DNA of 21,110 nt from Dipylidium caninum (taxonomy: Eukaryota > Platyhelminthes > Cestoda > Cyclophyllidea > Dipylidiidae): contig QEYB01000164.1 of assembly GCA_017562135.1 (NCBI GenBank), positions 1 to 21,110 of the forward strand, in the 5' to 3' direction. The first letter of the stretch is position 1. Each line of letters opens with the position of its first letter. Positions 11,211 through 21,110 of this stretch are shown in pieces. The translations under genes and the position numbers were made by a program. Under the pieces are notes generated by a model. It ran no database searches. It saw only the letters and a program-made list of their open reading frames with translations, and was not told the origin of the DNA.

Positions 11211-11389
11211 GTGGAAGATGAGTTGCATGTGTGCCATTTCGCCTCACAAGTCGGCGTATGCGGTCCTCAATCTGCCACTCTATCGCACATTGACGTCGTC
11301 CACTGCCAAATCGCATGGGCGAAAATACTCGCGATTTGCGCATCTTGCATCCCATTCTGCATGAGATGGGTCGAACGTAGCCTGAATGA
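11211..11389. repeat. Reference satellite monomer (179 bp)
   Basis: A clean copy that recurs identically in the next three units. Landmarks by monomer position: TTTCGCC at 27-33, CAAGTCGGCG at 37-46, TGACGTCG at 81-88 (contains the GACGTC palindrome), CAAATCGC at 97-104, GCGATTTG at 121-128, CCCAT at 141-145 and ATGGG at 156-160. TGCAT occurs three times (14-18, 136-140, 148-152). By count there are 93 G+C bases of 179. Stop codons in GTAGCCTGAATGA close two of three forward frames in every unit. The choice of start point is arbitrary because the array is circularly permutable. Confidence 0.95.
11307..11338. repeat. Dyad symmetry within each monomer, shown for one unit
   Basis: CAAATCGC (11307-11314) and GCGATTTG (11331-11338) are perfect 8-bp inverted repeats separated by 16 bases. 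They are present in essentially every intact unit, so about every 179 bp. Weaker alternative pairings lie just downstream (CATCT with AGATG, CCCAT with ATGGG). Dyad symmetry and non-B structure have been proposed as common features of centromeric satellites that lack a CENP-B box. Whether this one forms a cruciform is unknown. Confidence 0.6.
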
Positions 11390-12719
11390 GTGGAAGATGA
11401 GTTGCATGTGTGCCATTTCGCCTCACAAGTCGGCGTATGCGGTCCTCAATCTGCCACTCTATCGCACATTGACGTCGTCCACTGCCAAATCGCATGGGCG
11501 AAAATACTCGCGATTTGCGCATCTTGCATCCCATTCTGCATGAGATGGGTCGAACGTAGCCTGAATGAGTGGAAGATGAGTTGCATGTGTGCCATTTCGC
11601 CTCACAAGTCGGCGTATGCGGTCCTCAATCTGCCACTCTATCGCACATTGACGTCGTCCACTGCCAAATCGCATGGGCGAAAATACTCGCGATTTGCGCA
11701 TCTTGCATCCCATTCTGCATGAGATGGGTCGAACGTAGCCTGAATGAGTGGAAGATGAGTTGCATGTGTGCCATTTCGCCTCACAAGTCGGCGTATGCGG
11801 TCCTCAATCTGCCACTCTATCGCACATTGACGTCGTCCACTGCCAAATCGCATGGGCGAAAATACTCGCGATTTGCGCATCTTGCATCCCATTCTGCATG
11901 AGATGGGTCGAACGTAGCCTGAATGAGTGGAAGATGAGTTGCATGTGTGCCATTTCGCCTCACAAGTCGGCGTATGCGGTCCTCAATCTGCCACTCTATC
12001 GCACATTGACGTCGTCCACTGCCAAATCGCATGGGCGAAAAATACTCGCGATTTGCGCATCTTGCATCCCATTCTGCATGAGATGGGTCGAACGTAGCCT
12101 GAATGAGTGGAAGATGAGTTGCATGTGTTGCCATTTCGCCTCACAAGTCGGCGTATGCGGTCCTCAATCTGCCACTCTATCGCACATTGACGTCGTCCAC
12201 TGCCAAATCGCATGGGCGAAAATACTCGCGATTTGCGCATCTTGCATCCCATTCTGCATGAGATGGGTCGAACGTAGCCTGAATGAGTGGAAGATGAGTT
12301 GCATGTGTGCCATTTCGCCTCACAAGTCGGCGTATGCGGTCCTCAATCTGCCACTCTATCGCACATTGACGTCGTCCACTGCCAAATCGCATGGGCGAAA
12401 ATACTCGCGATTTGCGCATCTTGCATCCCATTCTGCATGAGATGGGTCGAACGTAGCCTGAATGAGTGGAAGATGAGTTGCATGTGTGCCATTTCGCCTC
12501 ACAAGTCGGCGTATGCGGTCCTCAATCTGCCACTCTATCGCACATTGACGTCGTCCACTGCCAAATCGCATGGGCGAAAATACTCGCGATTTGCGCATCT
12601 TGCATCCCATTCTGCATGAGATGGGTCGAACGTAGCCTGAATGAGTGGAAGATGAGTTGCATGTGTGCCATTTCGCCTCACAAGTCGGCGTATGCGGTCC
12701 TCAATCTGCCACTCTATCG

Positions 12720-12738
12720 GCCAATTCGAACGACGATT
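12720..12738. other. Clustered-substitution variant in one otherwise perfect monomer
   Basis: In the unit at 12645-12823 the segment normally reading GCACATTGACGTCGTCCAC after CTATC is replaced by a same-length sequence beginning GGCCAATTCGAACG. The unit stays 179 bp and is consensus on both sides. About eleven of nineteen bases differ, and the TGACGTC palindrome is lost. This is the only block of dense substitution seen in the core, so it behaves as a private marker. A short gene-conversion or template-switch patch, or a local consensus fault, are the candidate causes. Confidence 0.9.
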
Positions 12739-14055
12739 GCCAAATCGCATGGGCGAAAATACTCGCGATTTGCGCATCTTGCATCCCATTCTGCATGAGA
12801 TGGGTCGAACGTAGCCTGAATGAGTGGAAGATGAGTTGCATGTGTGCCATTTCGCCTCACAAGTCGGCGTATGCGGTCCTCAATCTGCCACTCTATCGCA
12901 CATTGACGTCGTCCACTGCCAAATCGCATGGGCGAAAATACTCGCGATTTTGCGCATCTTGCATCCCATTCTGCATGAGATGGGTCGAACGTAGCCTGAA
13001 TGAGTGGAAGATGAGTTGCATGTGTGCCATTTCGCCTCACAAGTCGGCGTATGCGGTCCTCAATCTGCCACTCTATCGCACATTGACGTCGTCCACTGCC
13101 AAATCGCATGGGCGAAAATACTCGCGATTTTGCGCATCTTGCATCCCATTCTGCATGAGATGGGTCGAACGTAGCCTGAATGAGTGGAAGATGAGTTGCA
13201 TGTGTTGCCATTTCGCCTCACAAGTCGGCGTATGCGGTCCTCAATCTGCCACTCTATCGCACATTGACGTCGTCCACTGCCAAATCGCATGGGCGAAAAT
13301 ACTCGCGATTTGCGCATCTTGCATCCCATTCTGCATGAGATGGGTCGAACGTAGCCTGAATGAGTGGAAGATGAGTTGCATGTGTGCCATTTCGCCTCAC
13401 AAGTCGGCGTATGCGGTCCTCAATCTGCCACTCTATCGCACATTGACGTCGTCCACTTGCCAAATCGCATGGGCGAAAATACTCGCGATTTGCTTTGCAT
13501 TCTTGCATCCCATTCTGCATGAGATGGGTCGAACGTAGCCTGAATGAGTGGAAGATGAGTTTGCATGTGTGCCATTTTCGCCTCACAAGTCGGCGTATGC
13601 GGTCCTCAATCTGCCACTCTATCGCACATTGACGTCGTCCACTGCCAAATCGCATGGGCGAAAATACTCGCGATTTGCGCATCTTGCATCCCATTCTGCA
13701 TGAGATGGGTCGAACGTAGCCTGAATGAGTGGAAGATGAGTTGCATGTGTGCCATTTCGCCTCACAAGTCGGCGTATGCGGTCCTCAATCTGCCACTCTA
13801 TCGCACATTGACGTCGTCCACTGCCAAATCGCATGGGCGAAAATACTCGCGATTTGCGCATCTTGCATCCCATTCTGCATGAGATGGTCGAACGTAGCCT
13901 GAATGAGTGGAAGATGAGTTGCATGTGTGCCATTTCGCCTCACAAGTCGGCGTATGCGGTCCTCAATCTGCCACTCTATCGCACATTGACGTCGTCCACT
14001 GCCAAATCGCATGGGCGAAAATACTCGCGATTTGCGCATCTTGCATCCCATTCTG

Positions 14056-14068
14056 CGTCGAAACGAAG
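14056..14068. other. Monomer with a deletion of the ATGAGATGGG segment
   Basis: After CCCATTCTGC the usual ATGAGATGG is missing and the sequence resumes as GTCGAAACGAAGCC, with one extra A and one T-to-A change relative to GTCGAACGTAGCC. The unit is about 8 bp short. The sequence on both sides is normal. It is a rare non-homopolymer variant and could serve as an assembly anchor. Confidence 0.85.
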
Positions 14069-16753
14069 CCTGAATGAGTGGAAGATGAGTTGCATGTGTG
14101 CCATTTCGCCTCACAAGTCGGCGTATGCGGTCCTCAATCTGCCACTCTATCGCACATTGACGTCGTCCACTGCCAAATCGCATGGGCGAAAATACTCGCG
14201 ATTTGCGCATCTTGCATCCCATTCTGCATGAGATGGGTCGAACGTAGCCTGAATGAGTGGAAGATGAGTTGCATGTGTGCCATTTCGCCTCACAAGTCGG
14301 CGTATGCGGTCCTCAATCTGCCACTCTATCGCACATGACGTCGTCCACTGCCAAATCGCATGGGCGAAAATACTCGCGATTTGCGCATCTTGCATCCCCA
14401 TTCTGCATGAGATGGGTCGAACGTAGCCTGAATGAGTGGAAGATGAGTTGCATGTGTGCCATTTTTCGCCTCACAAGTCGGCGTATGCGGTCCTCAATCT
14501 GCCACTCTATCGCACATTGACGTCGTCCACTGCCAAATCGCATGGGCGAAAATACTCGCGATTTGCGCATCTTGCATCCCATTCTGCATGAGATGGGTCG
14601 AACGTAGCCTGAATGAGTGGAAGATGAGTTGCATGTGTGCCATTTCGCCTCACAAGTCGGCGTATGCGGTCCTCAATCTGCCACTCTATCGCACATTGAC
14701 GTCGTCCACTGCCAAATCGCATGGGCGAAAATACTCGCGATTTGCGCATCTTGCATCCCATTCTGCATGAGATGGGTCGAACGTAGCCTGAATGAGTGGA
14801 AGATGAGTTGCATGTGTGCCATTTCGCCTCACAAGTCGGCGTATGCGGTCCTCAATCTGCCACTCTATCGCACATTGACGTCGTCCACTGCCAAATCGCA
14901 TGGGCGAAAATACTCGCGATTTGCGCATCTTGCATCCCATTCTGCATGAGATGGTCGAACGTAGCCTGAATGAGTGGAAGATGAGTTGCATGTGTGCCAT
15001 TTCGCCTCACAAGTCGGCGTATGCGGTCCTCAATCTGCCACTCTATCGCACATTTGACGTCGTCCACTTGCCAAATCGCGATGGCGAAAATACTCGCGAT
15101 TTGCGCATCTTGCATCCCATTCTGCATGAGATGGGTCGAACGTAGCCTGAATGAGTGGAAGATGAGTTGCATGTGTGCCATTTCGCCTCACAAGTCGGCG
15201 TTATGCGGTCCTCAATCTGCCACTCTATCGCACATTGACGTCGCTCCACTGCCAAATCGCATGGCGAAAATACTCCGCGATTTGCGCATCTTGCATCCCA
15301 TTCTGCATGAGATGGGTCGAACGTAGCCTGAATGAGTGGAAGATGAGTTGCATGTGTGCCATTTCGCCTCACAAGTCGGCGTATGCCGGTCCTCAATCTG
15401 CCACTCTATCGCACATTGACGTCGTCCACTGCCAAATCGCATGGGCGAAAATACTCGCGATTTGCGCATCTTGCATCCCATTCTGCATGAGATGGGTCGA
15501 ACGTAGCCTGAATGAGTGGAAGATGAGTTGCATGTGTGCCATTTCGCCTCACAAGTCGGCGTATGCCGGTCCTCAATCTGCCACTCTATCGCACATTGAC
15601 GTCGTCCACTGCCAAATCGCATGGGCGAAAATACTCGCGATTTGCGCATCTTGCATCCCATTTCTGCATGAGATGGGTCGAACGTAGCCTGAATGAGTGG
15701 AAGATGAGTTGCATGTGTGCCATTTCGCCTCACAAGTCGGCGTATGCGGTCCTCAATCTGCCACTCTATCGCACATTGACGTCGTCCACTGCCCAAATCG
15801 CATGGGCGAAAATACTCGCGATTTGCGCATCTTGCATCCCATTCTGCATGAGATGGGTCGAACGTAGCCTGAATGAGTGGAAGATGAGTTGCATGTGTGC
15901 CATTTCGCCTCACAAGTCGGCGTATGCGCGTCCTCAATCTGCCACTCTATCGCACATTGACGTCGTCCACTGCCAAATCGCATGGGCGAAAATTACTCGC
16001 GATTTGCGCATCTTGCATTCCCATTCTGCATGAGATGGGTCGAACGTAGCCTGAATGAGTGGAAGATGAGTTGCATGTGTGCCATTTCGCCTCACAAGTC
16101 GGCGTATGCGTCCTCAATCTGCCACTCTATCGCACATTGACGTCGTCCACTGCCAAATCGCATGGGCGAAAATACTCGCGATTTTGCGCATCTTGCATCC
16201 CATTCTGCATGAGATGGGTCGAACGTAGCCTGAATGAGTGGAAGATGAGTTGCATGTGTGCCATTTCGCCTCACAAGTCGGCGTATGCGGTCCTCAATCT
16301 GCCACTCTATCGCACATTGACGTCGTCCACTGCCAAAATCGCCATGGGCGAAAATACTCGCGATTTGCGCATCTTGCATCCCATTCTGCATGAGATGGGT
16401 CGAACGTAGCCTTGAATGAGTGGAAGATGAGTTGCATGTGTGCCATTTCGCCTCACAAGTCGGCGTATGCGGTCCTCAATCTGCCACTCTATCGCACATT
16501 GACGTCGTCCACTGCCAAATCGCATGGGCGAAAATACTCGCGATTTGCGCATCTTGCATCCCATTCTGCATGAGATGGGTCGAACGTAGCCTGAATGAGT
16601 GGAAGATGAGTTGCATGTTGTGCCATTTCGCCTCACAAGTCGGCGTATGCGGTCCTCAATCTGCCACTCTATCGCACATTGACGTCGTCCACTGCCAAAT
16701 CGCATGGGCGAAAATACTCGCGATTTGCGCATCTTGCATCCCATTCTGCATGA

Positions 16754-17520
16754 GATGGGTCGAACGTAGCCTGAATGAGTGGAAGATGAGTTGCATGTGT
16801 GCCATTTCGCCTCACAAGTCGGCGTATGCGGTCCTCAATCTGCCACTCATATCGCACATTGACGTCGCTTCCACTGCCAAATCGCATGGGCGAAAATACT
16901 CGCGATTTTGCGCATCTTGCATCCCCATTCTGCATGAGATGGGTCGAACGTAGCCTGAATGAGTGGAAGATGAGTTGCATGTGTGCCATTTCGCCTCACA
17001 AGTCGGCGTATTGCGGTCCTCAATCTGCCATCTATCGCACATTGACGTCGTCCACTGCCAAATCGCATGGGCGAAAATTACTCGCGATTTGCGCATCTTG
17101 CATCCCATTCTGCATGAGATGGGTCGAACGTTAGCCTATTTGAATGAGTGAAGATGAGTTGCATGTGTGCCATTTCGCCTCACAAGTCGGCGTATGCGCG
17201 TCCTCAATCTGCCACTCTATCGCACATTGACGTCGTCACTTGCCAAATCGCATGGGCGAAAATACTCGCGATTTGCGCATCTTGCATCCCATTCTGCATG
17301 CAGATGGGTCGAACGTAGCCTGAATGAGTGAAGGAAGATGAGTTGCATGTGTGCCATTTCGCCTCACAAGTCGGCGTATGCTGGTCCTCATCTGCCACTC
17401 TATCGCACATTGACGTCGTCCACTGCCAAATCGCCATGGGCGAAAATACTCGCCGATCTTGCGCATCTTGCATCCCATTCTGCATTGAGATGGGGTCGAA
17501 ACGTAGCCTGAATGAGTGAA
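16754..17520. repeat. Right edge of the array: insertion-rich monomers
   Basis: Anchors at 16754, 16938, 17118, 17303 and 17489 give unit lengths of 184, 180, 185 and 186 bp, against 179 in the core. Changes are mainly inserted bases (for example TTAGCCTATTTGAATGAG near 17131 and GTGAAGGAAGATG near 17329), plus some deletions. This mirrors the left edge. Confidence 0.92.
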
Positions 17521-18620
17521 GAAAATGAGTTGCTGATATATAGCGCATGTGTCCCATGAGCAATCACCATCGCCTCTACAAGCGGCGTATTTGCGGTCCT
17601 CAACTCGCGTTCTTGCCACTCTATCGCACATTGACGTCGAAACCACTCTATACTCGCCCGCCACTGCAACTGTCTCCCAATCGCATGGCAATATAGCAAT
17701 CTTTAGCTTGAGATTGAGAAAATACTATGTGTCGATTATCTCCTCGATTTGCGCTATTTCTTGCATCCCATTCTGCAAATTTGAGACGTTGAGATGGTCG
17801 AACGTCAATGGCCTGAATGCATTAGTGAAGATGAGACTTCACACATGAATGAAGTCATGCAATAGCAATTTCGGAACCGTTTTGCAATAAGCACTATCAT
17901 GCCGTAACGATAGGAAAATCCAATTGAAACACGCTCTCTCCAGATCTACAGATAACAGTACCAATTTTTAAATCCACAGCTGGGAAAATAAACACCTTTG
18001 CATCATCTTAAGTTGAATGTGCCTCACTCTTTCGACTGAGTTAACACAAGAATCCACGAAGGAAATGATGTCCACTCTCACCACTCTGTCAGCGTACTCA
18101 TGCGCACCACTATCTTTACTTCTTGACGTCCATCTCCACATAACCGGTGCATGGATTCGCGAAAATACTCGGTCGAAATCCTTGGCCACTGCATTCTTGC
18201 CATCCTACCGCGATTCTGGCATGAGTAAGTTGAGCTCTATCTCGAACGTATAATGCGACCTGAACCTTGCTCTTAATGACAGTATGAAGTATAGCACCCT
18301 CAATAGCCGGCTCATGATGCCAGTTCCAGCCTAAAGTACGCGGGATCTGACTTCTCTATACTATCCATACTCATAATCTACGAGATTAGACCGTTCTCGT
18401 CCTCCACTGCCAATCGGCTATGTTCGAATATAATATACTCCCCACCTTTGCCGCACACCTTTCCACGAGTTCTCGGACTCACAGAAAATCGGGCGAACGT
18501 AGCGCTCGAGATACACGATGAAGATTAAAGTTGTCATAAAGTCTACTCGTCCCACTCACTAACCAGTTCACGTGTACCTCCACTTTATATTCTCCAATCA
18601 AATGGACGAATTGAGTTTTC
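17521..18620. repeat. Decaying satellite copies beyond the right edge
   Basis: From 17521 the monomer is recognisable only as perfect short blocks separated by multi-base insertions. The unit between anchors 17489 and 17793 is 304 bp long yet retains CACTCTATCGCACATTGACG, ATTTGCGC, CTTGCATCCCATTCTGCA and TCGAACGT in order. Further remnants include GAAAATACTCGG near 18160, TCGAACGTA at 18242, CCTCCACTGCCAATCG near 18400 and GGGCGAACGTAG at 18491. The trace fades near 18620. The order of blocks is always that of the consensus. The interleaving of intact blocks and unrelated bases is unusual for point-mutation decay. Confidence 0.75.
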
Positions 18621-18930
18621 TGGATACCTTGGGCATTAGCCTATTGTAACAGTGTAGAGGCTTTGCAATAACTTTTCCGCTCAAGAGATCACGAAATTAT
18701 CACGTTCCCACTACTCTCAGTCAACATACAGTCTCCCTGACGTTCTTCATCAACAGCTAACAAATCCACAACGGCGTTATATAGTTCCTTGGAAAAATGT
18801 ACTTTCCATCCTAACACTGAGTCCATGAGGATGACCCCTTTCAAGGACTGAAGAGTCGCACTGTCCCCTCAGTCAAACGATGATGGTAGTAATAAGACAA
18901 GCTAGATGGATGAAGAATTAGTTGTTGATG

Positions 18931-18966
18931 TCACCTATCACTGGAAAAGGTGACTCGTTGATAGGT
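18931..18966. repeat. Nested, mutually exclusive inverted repeats
   Basis: ACCTATCA at 18933-18940 pairs with TGATAGGT at 18959-18966, while TCACCT at 18931-18936 pairs with AGGTGA at 18948-18953. The two hairpins share the left arm and cannot form together. Stems of this size arise by chance in several kilobases, and no neighbouring gene gives them a role. Confidence 0.5.
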
Positions 18967-19000
18967 CCAATGCAGAACGTAGAAGAACAAATTGCATACA

Positions 19001-19052
19001 GAATACAAAACCCCCCACTACGAAAAACCAAAATAAAACCCCCACCCCAAGT
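19001..19052. repeat. A/C-rich low-complexity strip
   Basis: An almost purely A and C segment with a C6 run at 19011-19016, a C5 run near 19039 and an internal AATAAA at 19032-19037. The strand asymmetry is clear, but no unit repeats. It could be a simple-sequence relic. No function is assigned. Confidence 0.55.
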
Positions 19053-21110
19053 TACTTAAAGTTCATCAATACATGGCGCCTTTCGAACCACTCCACATTG
19101 CACTAACGGCGCCGGTGACTGGTTACACGACAAACAGACAACAATGAGTGCCAGATTCTCCAGAAATGACGACTACAAGAACTACAATGACATTGCCAAA
19201 GTCCGGATCAAATGTTAAATGGTTCCCGCCTCTCTTCTCGACCTAGTCGGGGAAATGACGCCAAAAAGCGTGAAAAGAGCTTAACTTAACTTTCTGTCTA
19301 GCCCTGAGAGGGAAGACTTTCATCGATTAACTTTGAACATATTCCGTAGATCCGCAATTTACAGTAATAAAAAATGCAATCAACAAGCAGTTTTATGTCA
19401 CAGAACTGAGTGATGACAACCGACCTTGCGACTTGCTTCATTTGGTGGTGAGTAGGTATAGGGAAAACTGAAACAAGTGTACTAATTATCCCGACTTAAT
19501 CTTCTAAATTCAATCTTAATGAAGGCTAAACTTAAAGTGTGCCTTCACGGAGCTAGACAACTTGTAACCTCTCGTAGAGCAAATCGAAAACCACCCTCTG
19601 CACGTTTGCAGGTGCAAGCAGCGCTCCGCCCGGAGTGCAAGGTAATTCCATCAAACGCCCTTAAAGGAGAGTTGCCAGAAATGAGTATTAGAAGCATCCA
19701 TAAAACATCAATAACTCAAATTCACTTCTTCACTGGATGAAACAGATGTTAATTCTTACATAGGAGTAAATTCTAGAAAACAATACTACCTGAATACATG
19801 GGCTGGATTAAGTCCACTATTTAAGAGGAAGCCGAGGCGCCATTCGAAAAAGCAGATGCCAAGAATTTTATCCACGTTCCTCATTGGAATGCCTTTTGAT
19901 CCTTGGGCAATTCGTGAAGAAGTCGACCTGTTAAACAACACTACTTAATCAAGTAGAGGTGCAACTATCAAAAGGATGAGGCATTCTTCAATTTCATCAA
20001 TTACTCACTCAGCAGGGATCTAATCTCCTCATTCTTGGAGACTATTGGTTAGAAGTGCTAGTTTCTTCCTTACAGCGCGAAAGGTGATTAGTGAACCTCA
20101 CAAGCTGCGACCTAACTAGAATTTATCAATTTGGAAATAGTTGTCTTCTAAGCAATGACACAGACGCAATAAGTTGTGTCGAGTGTCTGAGGATATGCTT
20201 TACACTTGGAAATTTCCTTACCATCAAAAGATCCGAAGATGTTCAAAACCACACAACCAGTTTGACATTTATCGTAAAGGTTACCCATTGATCGTTAAGG
20301 AAATCTTTAATTGCACTTATCTTCCCTTCGCTGTGACCAAGTTAGTGTTGAGAAAACAAAAAATAGTCCATGTGAAACACCAGTCTTGCCTCGCGAGGTC
20401 CAAAATTGTATTATCTCGATTTTTCTACCACATGTAAACATTTATTCTCTTCATTTTTGCTATTCTGCTCCTCTGAAGTCGACATCTTCAAAGGTGTCTT
20501 GAACCGCAGTGGCGAGTATTTTTTTATCCGAAATCGACACCTGGTACCCACAACCGGCCAGCTGTAGCCGCATCCTCTTCCAAGAAGTAGTAGTTAAATC
20601 AGAAATTAATTGCGTAGATATAGGGAAACTGCCGATTTTACTGCCGAAATCCTTACATTCTGTGATTACCCCCACACTGCTAAATTAGTCGATCATAGCT
20701 AAACAACAACTTATTGAGCGGATAAGGAGGTTTAGAACTCCTGACGCGGAAACTACTTAAACATGATAAACTTGCAGAATACTCGTATTATGAGGACCCC
20801 GCCTAAGAAAAACATGGTGCTCGATGAGAGAAATTAATTACTCCCCTAAAATTAAAAGTGAATTCTCAAAATCTCAATGGGCCAACCCGTCAACTTTATT
20901 TGAAAAATAGATCCACCAGCTCACCCTGTAACGACTCATCGACGAAAATCTGTTACCTACACACTGCAGATATACACTCCTATTTGTATTTTCTCATTTG
21001 GGTTTTTCCCGCATTTTCGAAACATAAGGTGCACGACACGATTTTTGATTTCCCATACGCAGCGATCGGACATAGTGAGGGAGTATTGACGTTGCATCTC
21101 TCTCTTTTTT

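Larger units (their letters stand above)
6516..16753. repeat. Homogeneous core of the 179-bp satellite array
   Basis: About 57 units, nearly all 178-182 bp. Several runs are perfect, including four identical units at 11211-11926. Most differences are plus or minus one base in short runs: GGG to GG in GATGGGTCG at 9035, 9569, 10467, 10823, 13883 and 14950; AAAA to AAAAA before TACTCGCG at 10417 and 12036; TTT to TTTT in GCGATTTGCG at 8106, 8824 and 12956. Substitutions are nearly absent outside a few clustered variants. Such uniformity implies recent amplification or efficient homogenisation. No regular higher-order repeat was found: the GATGGTCG variant recurs at irregular spacings of 3, 5, 2, 17 and 6 units. 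Confidence 0.96.
4400..17830. repeat. 179-bp tandem satellite array, about 75 copies
   Basis: One monomer repeats head-to-tail across this interval, always in the same orientation. The period is set by exact recurrences: the word GTGGAAGATGAG occurs at 11211, 11390, 11569 and 11748, each 179 bp apart. Counting the anchor GATGGGTCGAAC from 4421 to about 17793 gives about 75 units. The consensus is about 52% GC, with 14 CpG per unit, close to expectation, so CpG is not depleted. The period is about one nucleosome plus linker, typical of centromeric satellites. There are no interposed unique spacers, so this is not a CRISPR array, and no transposon is inserted. Open frames on both strands are by-products of a unit length not divisible by three. 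A structural centromeric or pericentromeric role is inference. Subtelomeric or dispersed heterochromatic satellite are the alternatives. Confidence 0.98.
18621..21110. other. Right non-repetitive flank without a supportable gene
   Basis: About 2.5 kb of AT-rich sequence. Open frames of 60-90 codons occur at 19519-19740 (+), 20091-20437 (+, two overlapping frames) and 20460-20675 (-), none with a recognised motif and all within chance expectation. There is an A/C-rich low-complexity strip at 19001-19052 and a nested inverted repeat at 18931-18966. No RNA gene, transposon end or telomeric repeat was seen. The sequence ends in a short pyrimidine run. Confidence 0.6.

Noticed and set aside
11237..11256. 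CENP-B box in the monomer (TTTCG followed by A and CGG)
   Set aside because: TTCG, the central A and CGG are present in order, but the spacing before CGG is five bases instead of two and the last base of CGGG is C, so it does not fit the box definition.
12645..13538. Open frames inside the array (up to 410 codons, both strands) as a repetitive protein family
   Set aside because: They follow from a unit length not divisible by three plus scattered indels. The same DNA is open in several frames on both strands, and longer frames coincide only with 180-bp units.
4400..17830. CRISPR array or other spacer-repeat system
   Set aside because: The whole 179-bp period is repeated; there are no unique spacers between conserved repeats and no associated genes.
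20460..20675. Minus-strand 71-codon frame in the right flank
   Set aside because: It begins at a GTG, a frame stop lies just upstream, and no conserved residues or splice signals were identified.

Overview
The window is eukaryotic non-coding DNA dominated by one satellite. About 64% of it (roughly 4400 to 17830) is a head-to-tail tandem array of a 179-bp monomer, about 75 copies. No rRNA, tRNA, transposon open reading frame, CRISPR array, bacterial-type operon or recognisable conserved protein was found. The organism cannot be named from sequence alone. A long, very homogeneous satellite of roughly nucleosome-plus-linker length, with CpG not depleted, set in AT-richer gene-poor DNA, suggests a centromeric or other heterochromatic region of a metazoan, perhaps an invertebrate. 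From memory, a centromeric satellite of about 179 bp has been reported from the tapeworm Hymenolepis microstoma. That makes a cestode my leading guess, but the monomer sequence has to be compared before it is believed.

Layout. Positions 1-4399 are non-repetitive flank. They hold two very tentative exon-like pieces at the far left (45-218 and 353-526, with an AATAAA at 712-717) and nothing else that can be supported. From 4400 to about 6515 the satellite is recognisable but carries many small insertions, with monomers of 181-225 bp. From about 6516 to 16753 lies the core, where monomers are almost identical and 178-182 bp long; 11211-11926 is four consecutive perfect 179-bp units. From 16754 to 17520 insertions increase again. 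From 17521 to about 18620 the monomer survives only as short matching blocks separated by growing insertions and gaps. Positions 18621-21110 are non-repetitive flank without a supportable gene.

The many open reading frames of 60-410 codons inside the array are by-products. 179 is not a multiple of three, so the frame rotates from unit to unit and stays open longest where neighbouring units happen to be 180 bp. They should not be annotated as genes.

The most informative observations are structural. Differences between units are nearly all single-base indels in short homopolymer runs, with very few substitutions. Insertion load rises sharply and symmetrically towards both edges. A handful of non-homopolymer variants (6154-6187, 11151-11166, 12720-12738, 13490-13502, 14056-14068) could serve as unique anchors. 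Each monomer carries an 8-bp dyad symmetry. Part of the edge pattern may be a long-read consensus artefact rather than biology, and this is flagged where it matters.
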